From positions 36,349,087-36,413,086 of the forward strand of contig OY759216.1 in NCBI GenBank assembly GCA_963662175.1: a stretch of 64,000 bases of DNA, in the 5' to 3' direction. Both the position numbers and the translations under genes were made by a program. This document shows, piece by piece, positions 42,869 through 53,688 of this stretch (within the stretch, counting starts at the first letter, position 1; each line of letters begins with the position of its first letter). Below the pieces are notes generated by a model, which worked only from the letters and a program-made list of their open reading frames with translations, had not been told where the DNA came from and made no database searches. The DNA comes from Aradus depressus. Its lineage: Eukaryota > Arthropoda > Insecta > Hemiptera > Aradidae.

Positions 42869-43539
42869 CAGTTGAACCTCTGTAAGTCGAACCTCGATAA
42901 GTCGAAAACCTCCATAACTAGAAAAAAAATTTTGTTCCTTTCCCTTCAAGCCCCAAAACCTCCATTACTCGAAATCTCAACCCTCTATTAGTCGAAATAA
43001 TCAGTGAGTCCCTACAAGCCATTTTAGTACATATTTTCCCTCTATAACTCGAAAAAATAAATTGGACCTCTGTATCTCGAACATAGCAATGTTTTATTTT
43101 ACAACCTTTACAGCTCGATTATTTGAAACTTATTACCTCTATAGCTCGAAGAAAAATAAGTTACGGACTTTAAGAATTTGCCGGCAATGTACACCATTGT
43201 TTCTTAGAAAACAATTTAGGAGTATACCAATAAATATGATTACCAATTATCTAAAGCAAAAAAAAATTACTGACTTTTTTTAATACCTACATATACTACG
43301 TATTTTTTATTTTAAGGATGTTTTGAAATAATGTTGATTTATAATAAATATAAATATGTTTGTTACCTCTTGAATTTTTATTTATTTCACCTCTCTAACT
43401 CAAAATTAGTTAGAATGAATCTTAACCTCTACAAGTCGAATCAAAATCCGCCTAAGTCGAAATCCTCCATAAGTCGAAAACTTTATAACTCGAATTTTTT
43501 GGCATATCCCTTGATGTTCGACTTATAGAGGTTCTACTG
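42869..43539 (+). mobile_element. Tigger/pogo-like element with TA duplication
   Basis: The left end CAGTTGAACCTCTGTAAGTC and right end GACTTATAGAGGTTCTACTG are inverted repeats of the Tigger/pogo type, flanked by TA (42867-42868, 43540-43541). Degenerate AACCTC..TAA.TCGAA units recur inside near both ends. A frame at 43062-43283 ends NYLKQKKITDFF followed by stop, like the end of pogo/Tigger transposases (QxKITDFF). The DDE catalytic part is absent, so this is a deletion derivative needing a transposase in trans. Confidence 0.88.
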
Positions 43540-43559
43540 TATTTTGTTATTTGTATGTA

Positions 43560-43695
43560 ATTTGTTATGTAATCGTGCAAAAATCCAAGATCAAGATTTC
43601 AATGGAACTTTACGTTTCAAGATCCCCTGAGCACGTCGTGACCATTTTCGCGATGATGTCTGGGTGTCTTAAACTGGGTGGGTACTCACTTGAGC
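43560..43695 (+). repeat. Family H repeat (B-related left end)
   Basis: GTTATGTAATCGTGCAAAAA, TCCAAGATC, TTTCAATGGAACTTTACGTT, TCAAGATCCCC and ATTTTCGCGATGATGTCTGG. The same order recurs at 54990-55080 and 62020-62110. Confidence 0.6.
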
Positions 43696-44455
43696 ATTTT
43701 CCCCGAATGAGCATGAGGTTCGTGGGTGGGGAGGCGAGCGGTCCGAACAACTAGATGCTTCGAATGAGCGCTGAGCTACCCATTCGGGGCAACTTTTGAA
43801 GAGTTGAAGTCCAATCTAATTCCGCAACCGTCATGATACAGAACAAACTAGCTATTGCTAGCTTTAGTTTTATTTTATTTAACACTTTAAAGGAGAAGGT
43901 GGCAGAATAAAATTTACTTTAAAAGGAGCAACGCGAGTTTTTAAAAACAATAAGTTTTGAAACGGACGAAACTATCAGAAACTTTACTAGGATGAAAATT
44001 TCCCAAAAGAGTTAAGACTTAAGTTGTGTACAAATGAAATATATGTTCTGTCTCTCCCCTGATAGGTTGAGTTTTTTTGAAGAGAAGTTAGCAAACTTAA
44101 GTCTTATTAAAGTTCCAAACAAAATATTACATTTTTTGCGTATATTTCAGTTTAATAAGAGTTTTATAGGCTTGATAAAAAGTTTGGAAAGACATTCGTG
44201 TTCCGACATAACTTAAGAAACTGTCTCTCAAGGTCAGTCTAGCCTTCAAACTGTATTGTGCCGTCCGTGACTTTGAAATCATTTGAAGTCATCACAAAAA
44301 AAAGGGGGAAAAAAAAATATTTGAAAAGAAAAAGGGAAAAATAAACAAAAGAAAAGATTAATTTTCTGTCCTACGTTGAATTAGGCCGCAGTTTACTCAT
44401 GATTTGTACCGATTGTAAGTATGGATAATAAAATACATCATTCACAATTTTATTT
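43696..44455. other. Unassigned sequence
   Basis: A/T- and A-rich in 44280-44360; no supported gene. Confidence 0.35.
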
Positions 44456-44795
44456 AGTTAGTTATTATGACTCATGCCCGGGGTTTAACTACTAGGTCAT
44501 ATCGCCTACTACCAAAGCGCTCTTTCGCCACTCTGCTGGCCGTGAGCCCGACTCTACGATGGGAGTCCTAAATTTTGCCTACCCTAAATTTTTATTCACC
44601 AAGGGCAGGGGTCTTTAACGAGTACCTGACATCGTACAGGCTCGGGACCATCGCTTAACGTCCCATCCGAAGGACGGCGTGCTTAAGTTTATTTTACTTC
44701 CCAGATAAAATAAACTAAGGGCCTCGGCCGGGTTTCGAACTCACGACCTTGAGCTCAGAAGGCAAGCACGCATACCACTGAGCTACCGGCGCCCT
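44456..44795 (-). mobile_element. SINE-A, full length, diverged TSD
   Basis: Complete reverse copy (ATGACTCATGCCCGGGGTTT to GAGCTACCGGCGCCCT). CATTCACAATTTTATTT on the left resembles CATTCAAATTTATTTTT on the right, a decayed target duplication. Confidence 0.92.
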
Positions 44796-44989
44796 CATTC
44801 AAATTTATTTTTATGTTATTGAGACATAAATAAATCTATATTATCTCCTTTTTCACTATGTTGTTTTGAATTGTATTTTTAACATTGTATTCTGGATAAA
44901 TAATGTGACAATATGGGTGTACACTCATTACAAAATACATTGGATACAATTATAATAAACATAAGCTATAAATAAATAAAACCTTTAAC

Positions 44990-45323
44990 AATTTGTTTAT
45001 AGTTTATGTTTATTATAAAAAAAATTTAATTTTATTTATTAAAATATTTTAATTAGGTAAACAATTTTTTTTATCAGGTATGGTTATTTCAAACTCAACT
45101 TGTTACTTTTTATAATTTAAGGTATTTATATTTATTTAAATCTTTGTTGCTTTTATATTTTATGATTGTTACCAACAGAACCTGTTTGTTGGTTTTTGTT
45201 TTTTGTTGCTAAGGATGGTTTCTTTTGTAGACTGCTTGATGATGAGGCATGGTCGCACTACATCTTATTTGACAACCTGTGAAATAATCACTTCTCTCTA
45301 CATCAGTCATCTTCATAATAACT
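44990..45323 (+). mobile_element. Family C, single arm with deletion
   Basis: The AT-rich middle, TTTTGTAGACTGCTTGATGA then TGAGGCA, jumps directly to CTTATTTGACAACCTGTGAA and ATAATCACTTCTCTCTACAT, CAGTCATCTTCATA. The core after stem II of the hammerhead-like motif is deleted. The right terminus matches that of 8753-9348. Confidence 0.75.
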
Positions 45324-45384
45324 AACGAACTTTCAATGTCCACTACAATGCTCCTGTATTGAGCAATTGAATTGCTATGCGATA

Positions 45385-45560
45385 CAAACCGAAGCGGATT
45401 CCCGATGGAATGAGTATTGTACATGTGAATCCAGGAATAAGACATCTGCTGATTTTCATCTAAATCGAGCAAAGAAGGAAAAAGAGCTTAGAGGGAGAGC
45501 GGAAACATAATTGATTACGGATAATTGAGGCTGTGGAAGTACATACTCCTTCACTGAAGT
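45385..45560 (+). repeat. Family B right half
   Basis: TTCCCGATGGAATGAGTATT, GATTTTCATCTAAATCGAGC, GGGAGAGCGGAAACATAATT and GCTGTGGAAGTACATACTCC. Confidence 0.65.
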
Positions 45561-45751
45561 CAGTACAACAGTAAGTGTCCAGGGATCTAGGTCATAGGCT
45601 CCTTAATTAGAGTCCATCCGACTTAATGAATAGTGACGTGGCGTTATGCCACTCTTAAATTCGTTATAACGAGCTAAATTGGTCCGGAAATTTATCTTAC
45701 TGCCATTTTATATTCAGCTGTGAGGTCCTAATCCCGCGCTTGTGAAATTAT

Positions 45752-45915
45752 GATAATAATATTTATTTCCGTTAAACCATAACATGATAATAGGATACGT
45801 CATGAGAATGTATACATTAATATATCTTATAGGCTAATTATGCATCGTACATAAGGCCAAAACAAAAAAATAAAAATAAATAAATATATATTATAAATGA
45901 GATACATAAACAGTT
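45752..45915 (+). repeat. Family G repeat split by an A-rich insert
   Basis: The same sequence as 19341-19445, but after CTTATAGGCTAATTATGCAT it contains CGTACATAAGGCCAAAACAA plus A-rich DNA before AAATGAGATACATAAACAG. The insert resembles the tail of SINE-F. Confidence 0.65.
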
Positions 45916-46763
45916 TAATAATTAATTTCGAAGCCTTAGTGAGTCGCCCAATTGCAAAAGGGAGTATGTCCAAAAAAACTGAAACCTATTTTTTGGTACC
46001 GTTCGATTAAGCTCGCTGTCACATGTCTGCAAGACAGGTTTTAAACTTCAAAATCGAGCAAAAGTCTTTTAAATCTTCGATTCAAAATCATGTACTGTTG
46101 CAAAGGGGAGTAAACGCCAAGGTTTTCCCAATGCAAAAGTTGTAACTACAAAAATGGCACTTGCTGCCACTGTCATACCGTGGCACTTTACCGGGCATTG
46201 TTTTACTGCAACAAAACGTAATATGTCCCCATTTTTTTCGATTTTTTTTCCTATTTTTCATGCCTTTATTTTATCGTATTCCCTGTTATACCGTTTTTTT
46301 TTATGTTGGATAAACTGTGAGGAATCGGTGGGTAATCATGGTATTTTTAATGGGGCCTCCCTAGTGTTTATAATCGCAGACCTATCACGGCTACATGTTT
46401 ATCGTTTTTCTAATGGTTTAAACGTATTTTTAGCCCTTGAAAACTAACTAATTATCTTCTTTGAAGCTTTTACTTAAAGTTGTGAAATGGAATTCGAAGT
46501 CGTACGATCAGTTTCACCAGAAAAATGAGTAGTACACTTTACAAGATACGGCTTATATTTAAGACAATCAAAAATCTCTTCAAATAAAAGTTGTAGAGTT
46601 CATTTTATATGAAATAGGATTTTTGAAGGCCGCCCGAGATACATGCCGTAAACTGTATTTAAGTGACATCTCGAAATACATTATTTTTAGACGTGGTTAT
46701 AGCGCCTCAAAGAATCTACAATAAATATCCTTAGAAAATATTTCTAAGTACTGTTTAAAGTGT
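45916..46763. other. Unassigned sequence
   Basis: A 97-codon frame (46154..46447) has no family features. About 46640-46760 is weakly family I-like (GTGGTTATAGCGCCTCAAAG). Confidence 0.35.
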
Positions 46764-46764
46764 A

Positions 46765-46786
46765 GTACAAGTACATGTACTTGTAC
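46765..46786. repeat. Perfect 22-bp palindrome
   Basis: The palindrome is GTACAAGTACA followed by its exact reverse complement TGTACTTGTAC. Further GTACATGTA units follow to 46800. Confidence 0.9.
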
Positions 46787-46813
46787 ATGTACATGTATAA
46801 TGTATGAACTACA

Positions 46814-47117
46814 AGAGGGCTCCGGTAGCTCAAGATCGCGGGTTCGAAACCCGGCTGAGGCCTTAAGGTTTGTTATCTGAGAGGTGAAAAAATCTTGAGT
46901 ATGCCATCCTTCGGATAGGGCGTTAAGCGATGGTCCCGAGCCTGTGCGATGTCAGGGGTTATAGACCCCTTCCCTTAGTGAATAAACTTAGATAGTCAAA
47001 ATTTAGGACTCTCATAATAGTTGAGCTCATATCCACCAGAGTAACGAAAGAGCGCTCTGGTAGTAGGCGATATGATCTCGTAGTTGAAACATGGGCATGA
47101 GTCATAATAACTAACTC
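46814..47117 (+). mobile_element. SINE-A, 29-bp head deletion
   Basis: GGTAGCTCAAGATCGCGGGT: the head jumps from the first AGCTCA to the second, removing most of box A to the anticodon region. The rest (GCTGAGGCCTTAAGG, CCATCCTTCGGATAGGGCGT, GGGCATGAGTCATAA) is complete. Subgroup 'CTTGAGTATGCC'. Confidence 0.92.
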
Positions 47118-47214
47118 TATTATTGATGTTTATTATATTAAAAAATATTAGAAATAAAATATATGGTATTTGGAGATTCAGGACTATCAAAGACGTTTTA
47201 TATATTACAAGTTT

Positions 47215-47310
47215 TATAATGGTTCAGCCAAATCGACCAAATGAGAGAGTGCCCAACGAAAAAAGTTGACAAATTCACTCTGGGGAAGTACATTGCCTGT
47301 GATCCATGAT
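47215..47310 (+). repeat. Family B right end fragment
   Basis: GGTTCAGCCAAATCGACCAA, a short jump, then ACTCTGGGGAAGTACATTGC, CTGTGATCC. Confidence 0.65.
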
Positions 47311-48060
47311 GAGTTATATTGCCTCACTACAGTCCCAGCCTATCTTTGATCCGGACATGACAGGTGCTACTGTGCCACTGACGCTCCTGTCACATCCCAC
47401 CTGTCCAAGACTCCTATTGACCAGAGAAGTAGCACCTAGCTTTGTTTTGATCATCTTTTATTTCTTCCTTCAGCTCCATCCTTGCCTCTTACTCCGTTCC
47501 CTTTGTGAGTCCAGTGTTGGGTCTTTTTTCTGTTTTGTTCTCCTGTCTTCTTGAGATCCTGTTCACGGCCGACACCCCCGCTCCTGGTGGACGTGACATA
47601 CACCAGACATCATGGACCTGACCGACTCTAAATAAAGAAACCTTCCTTCACACTCAGATATCAAACAGGTGATGAAGAAGACAGTTATGGTGGCTGAAAC
47701 GTGACACTATCAAAGTATAGACTTGAGGCTTCCAGATGCCAGGCATATGGAGGAGGCTCATATGCCATGGCTACTCGCGAAACTAATAATTATTGTGCGT
47801 AGGAGATGCAACAATGAGTAACTGAAGTAACTAATTATTATATCTGTATCTATACAAATATATAAAGAGAGGAAGTTTGTGTATTTGAGGTTATTATCGA
47901 TACAGAAACAATAGTATACGTTCTTGTTAGCGTGCTTACCCTTATAGTTACTAACCAATTTAAAGTTACTAACCTGTTTAAAGTTACTGACCAATTTGAA
48001 GTTACTAACCTGCCTTTAAGTTACTCCAGGTGAAGCCGCATTTCCTGATAGTTATTCATA
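47311..48060. other. Less AT-rich unit with possible retroelement end
   Basis: 47390-47640 has higher G+C than its surroundings. 47668-47708 reads GGTGATGAAGAAGACAGTTA...GGCTGAAACGTGACAC, similar to the TGATGA...GAAACG phrase at ends of Penelope-like elements, but without a clean hammerhead core. 47935-48030 contains direct repeats of (AAAG/GAAG)TTACTAACC. Confidence 0.4.
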
Positions 48061-48079
48061 TTTAAATATTCAATAAGGT

Positions 48080-48418
48080 TAAGTTTTATGACTCATGCCC
48101 GGGCTTTAACTACGAGGTCATATCGCCTACTATCAGAGCTCTTTCGTTACTCTGGTGGACATGAGCCCGACTCTATTGTGGGAGTCGTAAATTTTGCCTA
48201 CCCTAAATTTTTATTCACGTAAGGCAGGGGTCTTTAACGAGTACCTGACATCATACAGGCTCGGGACCATCGCTTAACGTCCCATCTGAAGGACGGCGTG
48301 CTTAAGTTTATTTTACCTCCCAGATAAGATAAACTAATAAGGGCCTCGGTTGGGTTTCGAACCCACGTTCTTGAGCTCAGAAGTCAAGCACGCATACCAC
48401 TGAGCTACCGGCGCCCTG
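48080..48418 (-). mobile_element. SINE-A, full length with perfect 16-bp TSD
   Basis: AAATATTCAATAAGGT at 48064-48079 and 48419-48434 flank a complete reverse copy (tail AAGTTTTATGACTCATGC, head GGGCGCCGGTAGCTCAGTGG). The exact duplication marks a young insertion. The frame 48334..48534 that begins in it is a chance frame giving the peptide APVAQWYACLTSELK. Confidence 0.97.
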
Positions 48419-48514
48419 AAATATTCAATAAGGTCCCCGTCTTTACTTGTCATCCTTGCCAAATCAGCATGAATCTCTCGCTTTAGATTAAAATGAGCAA
48501 AAAACATATTCGGT

Positions 48515-48985
48515 AAATTACCGACAATGTACATGCTCAGCGCGAATTAATCATATACGTTTTCGCTCGAACTCTAAAATCTATTAATCGATTTGGCTCA
48601 AAATCAATTATTGATTTCATTAAAAATCGACAGGTGTCGTCCTTATGGAGTCCTGGATCCATATATAACAGTTTTGTCGATGTGTCATTATATAAACAGT
48701 CATTAGGGTTTTTGAATTCTATTCCTTTTAAAATTTATAGATTTCGACCTCATTGAGTTTCGATTAAGATACAAGTATGTAGTTTCGTGTCGATTCATTA
48801 CATCAGCCATTATTCCAGTTTTTGGATTAAGCTCCCCACTCTTAAGCGACGCGCAGACAACATTTTTTTTCTTAAATTTTTGGAATCTATGTTGAGAAGT
48901 GGTTGAAAATTCAATACCGAATTTCTGAACGATTACATAACTTCCCCTATACATGATATAACTGGGGAAATAAATCATGGTTAAT
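48515..48985 (-). repeat. Family B copy, near complete, reverse
   Basis: ATTACCGACAATGTACATGC to CATAACTTCCCCTATACATG, ATATAACTGGGGAAATAAAT. Module borders GTCGATGTGTCATTAT and GTTTCGTGTCGATTCATTAC. Confidence 0.8.
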
Positions 48986-49149
48986 GCAACCTTCGCAACC
49001 TTCAAAATCCTTCATCCAAATCAGGTTACTTCAATAATAGATATAAGTTGATGGTCCTTCAATTCCATTCGATATTATCAAGACACGGCTGTACAGACAA
49101 AGGACTCTAATCAGTACCTAGCGTACCTAATGGGAGAGCAGCCGCCCAC

Positions 49150-49280
49150 CCTCAGCCCAATGTTTCAGTATTGAAAACATTTTTTTTCATAAAAAAAAAA
49201 AAATTCTTTGAAAGCATGAAATTCTGGTGAAAAGACAACATCGAGTTTCTGACCGATAACTTAACTTCGTATAGCTTTTT
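49150..49280 (-). repeat. Family B left end, reverse
   Basis: AAAGCATGAAATTCTGGTGA, CATCGAGTTTCTGACCGATA and ACTTCGTATAGCTTTT. Confidence 0.7.
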
Positions 49281-49523
49281 GACGTATCTTTTAAATGTAA
49301 ATATTAATCATAAAATATGTTGCATCAACCTTGACATGTTTGAATAAATAAGTGTAGATTTATTTTCTAAATATTTCCCTAAAATTTCATAATATTCATA
49401 AATATAAAAACAGTTTTTTTCGGAAATATAACTTATATTCAAATTATAGTGCACTGAAAAGTAAAATATATCCTTTTTCCATTCCATAGGCGATTGGAAT
49501 TAATGGTTAAGAATATGTATAGC

Positions 49524-49643
49524 AGACATTAAAAAAATAAATTCGCACATAATATAAGATGTAATAAGACAGGTTATAGACAACATCATCAATGCTACTT
49601 AAGATACACCTTATATTATGTCAGCATTTATTTTTTAATGTCT
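49524..49643. repeat. Inverted repeat with 39-40-bp arms
   Basis: AGACATTAAAAAAATAAATT...CACATAATATAAGATGTA pairs with TACACCTTATATTATGTC...ATTTATTTTTTAATGTCT; a few mismatches, 41-bp spacer. Confidence 0.85.
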
Positions 49644-49677
49644 ATTTTTGATATTACCATCCAAAACCCATTGTTTA

Positions 49678-50002
49678 TTAGTAGTTGTTGTGTCATGTCC
49701 GATTTTTAACTACGAGGTCATATCGCCTACTACCAGAGTGTTCTTTCGTCACTCTGGTGGACATGACATCTACTATGGGAATCTTTATATTTCCTACCCT
49801 AAATTTTTATTCACCTAGGTTAGGGTTCTTTTAACGAGTACCTGACATCGTTCAGGCTTGGGACCATCGCTTAGCCAAAGGACGGCCTCTCGAGGTTTTT
49901 TTCCCCTCCGAAATTAAAAACCTAAGGGCCTCGGCCGGGTTTCGAACCCGCGATTTTGAGTTTGGTAAGTAAGCACGCTACCTCTGAGCTACCGGCGCTC
50001 TC
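49678..50002 (-). mobile_element. SINE-A, diverged full-length copy
   Basis: Reverse copy with ACTACGAGGTCATATCGCCT, TAGGTTAGGGTTCTTTTAAC, GGACGGCCTCTCGAGG and the head GAGCGCCGGTAGCTCAGAGG, box B CGGGTTCGAAACCCGG. Part of the GGATGGGACG block is deleted. Confidence 0.9.
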
Positions 50003-50401
50003 TACTTCACTGATCTGGCTGAAATTTGGATATAATGTGTTGTCACCGGAATGAGGCGTGTGTACCAAGTTTCAGCAGGCGGGACAGGGTCCTAGGGTGC
50101 TTGAAAAACGGATCGTCCCAGGGAAATAGGGTCACCTGACAAGACTTGTTTTGACCCATAATTTGAACCTCATGGTTGCTCTACTAACTAACGCTCTCAT
50201 GGTAGGAACACAGAAGCCACGCTCCATTTTTCTAACGGGGCCTCTCTATAGAATTGGCGTCATGTGGTTATTTCCGCATTAGTCCGGTCGTATTAACGGT
50301 CTCAGTACGATGAGGACATGACAACTTTATACGGGTAATCCTTGTCACATTTTTATACAGTAACCATGCTCATTGTCCGATTTTTGTCCAAGTTGCCAGG
50401 C
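50003..50401. other. Unassigned sequence
   Basis: No frame or repeat recognised; composition is more balanced than in neighbouring DNA. Confidence 0.35.
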
Positions 50402-50541
50402 AAGTTATTTACGACATCCATGGCCCCGGGAGGGAGGACCTATGAAATAAAACTCACTCCCGGACTGGGATTCGAACCCGCAATCATGGTGGAACCATGC
50501 CACTAGAGCACTACGCTATAGCCCGCACGGCCACCATGGCC
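50402..50541 (-). mobile_element. SINE-F copy
   Basis: Reverse copy: GGGCCATGGTGGCCGTGCGG, a head with small deletions, GCGGGTTCGAATCCCAGTCC, GGGAGTGAGTTTTATTTCAT, then CCCGGGGCCATGGATGTCGT. The A-rich tail is missing. A SINE-A insertion follows within 25 bp. Confidence 0.9.
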
Positions 50542-50573
50542 CTAATAAAATTATTGTTAATATTACTGTTAGG

Positions 50574-50912
50574 TTTAGTTAGGTTTTAGGTTTTATGACT
50601 CATGCCCGGGCTTTAACTACGAGGTCATATCGCCTACTACCAGAGCGCTCTTTCGTCACTCTGGTCGACATGAGCCCGACTCTGCTGTGGGAGTCATAAA
50701 TTTTGCCTACCCTAAATTTTTATTCATCTAGGGTAGGGAGGGGTCTTTAACGAGTACCTGACATCGTACAGGCTCGGGACCATCGCTTAACGTCCCATCC
50801 GAAGGACGGCGTGCTTAAGTTTATTTTACCTCCCAGATAAAATAAACTAAGGGCCTCGGTCGGGCTACGAACCCACGACCTTGAGCTCAGAAGTCAAGCA
50901 CGCATGCCACTT
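50574..50912 (-). mobile_element. SINE-A with 12-bp TSD, slightly 5'-truncated
   Basis: ATTACTGTTAGG at 50562-50573 and 50913-50924. The copy lacks only the first about 17 bp of the head (ends at GTGGCATGCGTGCTTGACTT in sense), so it inserted truncated. Confidence 0.95.
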
Positions 50913-51060
50913 ATTACTGTTAGGGTTCTTGTGTAGTTAGCGTCATTGTAACCAGGTGGTCGCCCCCTTTAGAATTAATAATAATTATTGACAAAAGAAT
51001 ATTATATATAATAACACATGGCCCCATTTGTTACTATAATAATTTATTATAAAACATTGG

Positions 51061-51123
51061 CTAAGAGACCTCTTTTGTATATTTTCTCTTACAAAGACCC
51101 TCTACAAAGAAGAGGGGCTCTTA
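51061..51123. repeat. Small imperfect hairpin
   Basis: TAAGAGACCTCTTTTGTA pairs with TACAAAGAAGAGGGGCTCTTA with small gaps. Surrounding 50925-51299 has nothing else recognised. Confidence 0.6.
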
Positions 51124-51299
51124 TTATTTTCCAAGAAGAGTTTGATCTTCTTAAGCAGTTGATACTCAAAAAGAATTTAATCTCAAGCCATGCTTGTCTT
51201 TAAACTCACCATCCACAAAAATTGCATTATTCTTAAGAAAAGCCCTTTAGTGCATGGAGGAAAGTAAGTTGAGTCGACTTGAAAGCACTAAAAATAAGT

Positions 51300-51815
51300 T
51301 GTTGGATCACCAGTAATGTACTTCCCCAGCTCTTAATCCCTGGATTTGGCTGAAAATCAATGTCGTCATTTTAGGTTGTGGATAAAGAAACTTTATGTCG
51401 ATACATCGGTAGTTATTGGGGTTTTCGAGTTGAGGCCTCCTCTAAACCCTCCCTTACCTTCTGCCATTCCGCTGAAGATTGATAGATGTTTTGTTGTCCT
51501 TATGGGGTTTTGAATCCACATGTGAATTTTTGTGTCGATACATTCATAACAACAGCAGTTTATAGTTTATTAAAGTTTTTGATTTAAATCTCTCCCCTAA
51601 TCCTCTTCTCCTCTTTGACTGATTTAGCTGAAAATTGATTAGTTTTGTCCTTATAGGATTTTGATCACACATATAAAATTTCCCGATTCATTCTATCGGG
51701 AGTTATACATTTTTTTTTTTCAATCTTGAATCCAGAGGTTGGAAAATATGAAAATTCCGCATCTAATCGTTGACCAATTGAATAACTTTCCCTATCGTAT
51801 AGCTGGGAAAGTAAA
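51300..51815 (-). repeat. Family B copy, reverse
   Basis: GGATCACCAGTAATGTACTT, CCCCAGC to ACTTTCCCTATCGTATAGCT, GGGAAAGTAAA, with three modules (ATGTCGATACATCGGTAGTT, GTGTCGATACATTCATAACA, CATTCTATCGGGAGTTATAC). Confidence 0.8.
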
Positions 51816-51949
51816 AAATAGTTGATTTTCGGAAAATATCCCGGAGTTTATAATTTTTTTGGCTTCCTAATACCGCGTGTTTATACGTTCCTACTTCTTA
51901 ATACAGCTTGCTTCTACGTTCCTAATTCGATCGTTATACTGAGTGTAAA

Positions 51950-52078
51950 GAAATGCATTGTTTTTTTGTTTTTTTCGCTATTTCGAGTTTTTGTCAAGGG
52001 ACCAGGGTTTCATCTTGTAATTTCGAGTTTTTCGTTATCGAGTATCGAGTATAGACATTTTATCGAGAGTTGACTGTA
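51950..52078. mobile_element. Tigger/pogo-like end fragment
   Basis: TATTTCGAGTTTTTGTCAAG, TAATTTCGAGTTTTTCGTTA and the terminal CATTTTATCGAGAGTTGACT + GTA. In reverse the end reads TACAGTCAACTCTCGATAAA, a Tigger-type terminus next to TA. The other end is not found. Confidence 0.6.
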
Positions 52079-52264
52079 TTTAGTGAAGTAGACAATATTT
52101 TTAAAAAAACATACGTTTTTCTTTATATTTTTTGGAAATCAATAGGTGGTGTCTAGAGGGTTTTGGATATGGAGCTGTGTTCACACATTCTCCCGATCTT
52201 CTTTGTATATCGACATATGGGGAATAAATATGTATTTAGTAAAGAAATATTATATAATAGTTTA

Positions 52265-52601
52265 GATGGCGCCGGTAGCTCAGTGGTATGCGTGCTTGCC
52301 TTCTGAGCACAATATCGTGAGTTGAAAACCCGACCGAGGCCTTAGTTTATTTTATTTGGGAGGTAAAATAAACTTAAGCACGCCGTCCTTCGGATAGGAC
52401 GTTAAGCGATGGTGCCGAGCCTGTACGATGTCAGTTACTCGTTAAAGACCCCTACCCTAGATGAATAAAAATTTAGGGTAGGCAAAATTTAGGACTCCCA
52501 CAGTAGAGTCGGGCTCTAGAGTGACGAAAGAGCGCTTTGGTAGTAGGCGATATGACCTCGTAGTTAAAGCCCGGGCATGAGTCATAAAACCTAACCTAAC
52601 C
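52265..52601 (+). mobile_element. SINE-A, full length with 12-bp TSD
   Basis: TATAATAGTTTA (52253-52264) and TATAATAGCTTA (52602-52613) flank a complete copy from GGCGCCGGTAGCTCAGTGGT to CATAAAACCTAACCTAACC. About 13 bp of the ATGTCCACCAG region are missing. Confidence 0.95.
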
Positions 52602-52624
52602 TATAATAGCTTATATACTATAAT

Positions 52625-52770
52625 AATAACAATAGAATGAATATAACGACTTACAATTGTATATCTAGTTCAGGAATTCATCCAGATCTGAAACACTTAT
52701 TGATTTTCAGTCAAATGAGACAAAGATAAATTCAGGGTGGGATAGTACATTCCCACTGAATCACTAACGA
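52625..52770 (+). repeat. Family B fragment, short
   Basis: ATAGAATGAATATAACGACT, TTCATCCAGATCTGAAACAC and TATTGATTTTCAGTCAAATG, then a decayed right end (GGGATAGTACATTCCCAC). Confidence 0.55.
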
Positions 52771-53089
52771 CCTTTTAAAGGTTTCCGCACTCATGATATT
52801 CAAAAGTATTGAATAATTTCAGCTCACAGTTTGACATTATTCCATGTTCTGTTCAATAGGCATTTCGTTTTCTCAATTGACGTTGATTTAAATATGGTTA
52901 GCGTGAACGTAAACGGACAGACAAATTATTAGAGAACTCAGAGCACGTCTTATGTAAAACCGGTTTAGGATCAATTTTATTTTAATGTCACTCACTTAAT
53001 AACAATTGGAATAACAAGTAACATTTGAATAACAGCTCTGAATTTAGAATGATAAGTTTAAATTGGACGGAAATTTGCGTTACTTGCTT

Positions 53090-53580
53090 CGTATTAAGGA
53101 GTCGGTGAATCACGAGCGATATATTTCTCCAACGCAAATTAAGTAAGTTTTCGCTCTTCCTCTGAAATCATTTATAATTCTGGTTGATAATCAATAGGTG
53201 ATTCATCATATTAAATTTCGTGTTGATATAATTTTTGAGTTGGGCCCCTCTGATTCTCCCTTTCCTTTGGTCTATTTGATTGAAAATCGATAGGTATTGT
53301 CCTTATGGGATTTTGAATTTACATATAACATTTTGTGTCGATACATTGATTACGTCGGCGGTTATTATGGTTTTTTCGTTGAGCCCCCAACCTCATCCTT
53401 TGGCCGATTCGGCTGAATATCAGTAATGTGTAATTTCATCATAAAATTTCGTGTCGATGTATTTTGTCTGGAGTTATCCCAGTTTATAGACACAGAGAGG
53501 AAATTAGTTTTTCCAGGAATTTGGAAAACTCAAGACGGAATTAATGACCGATTAGATAATTTCGCTAAACCGATGTTACT
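53090..53580 (-). repeat. Family B copy, reverse
   Basis: AGTCGGTGAATCACGAGCGA, then several modules (TTTCGTGTTGATATAATTTT, TTTTGTGTCGATACATTGAT). The left end is decayed (ATTAATGACCGATTAGATAA). The preceding 52771-53089 shows no feature. Confidence 0.75.
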
Positions 53581-53583
53581 TGA

Positions 53584-53680
53584 TGAAATAAAACTCACTC
53601 CCGGACGGGATTCGAACCCGCAAACCATGGTGAGACCATGCAACAAAAGAAAGCCCTACGCTCTAGCCCCATGGCTCCCG
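53584..53680 (-). mobile_element. SINE-F head piece
   Basis: GGGAGCCATGGGGCTAGAGC, TTGCATGGTCTCACCATGGT, TTGCGGGTTCGAATCCCGTC, GGGAGTGAGTTTTATTTCAT in the reverse direction. The GGTGGCCGTGCG part is deleted. Confidence 0.88.
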
Positions 53681-53688
53681 TTATCGTG

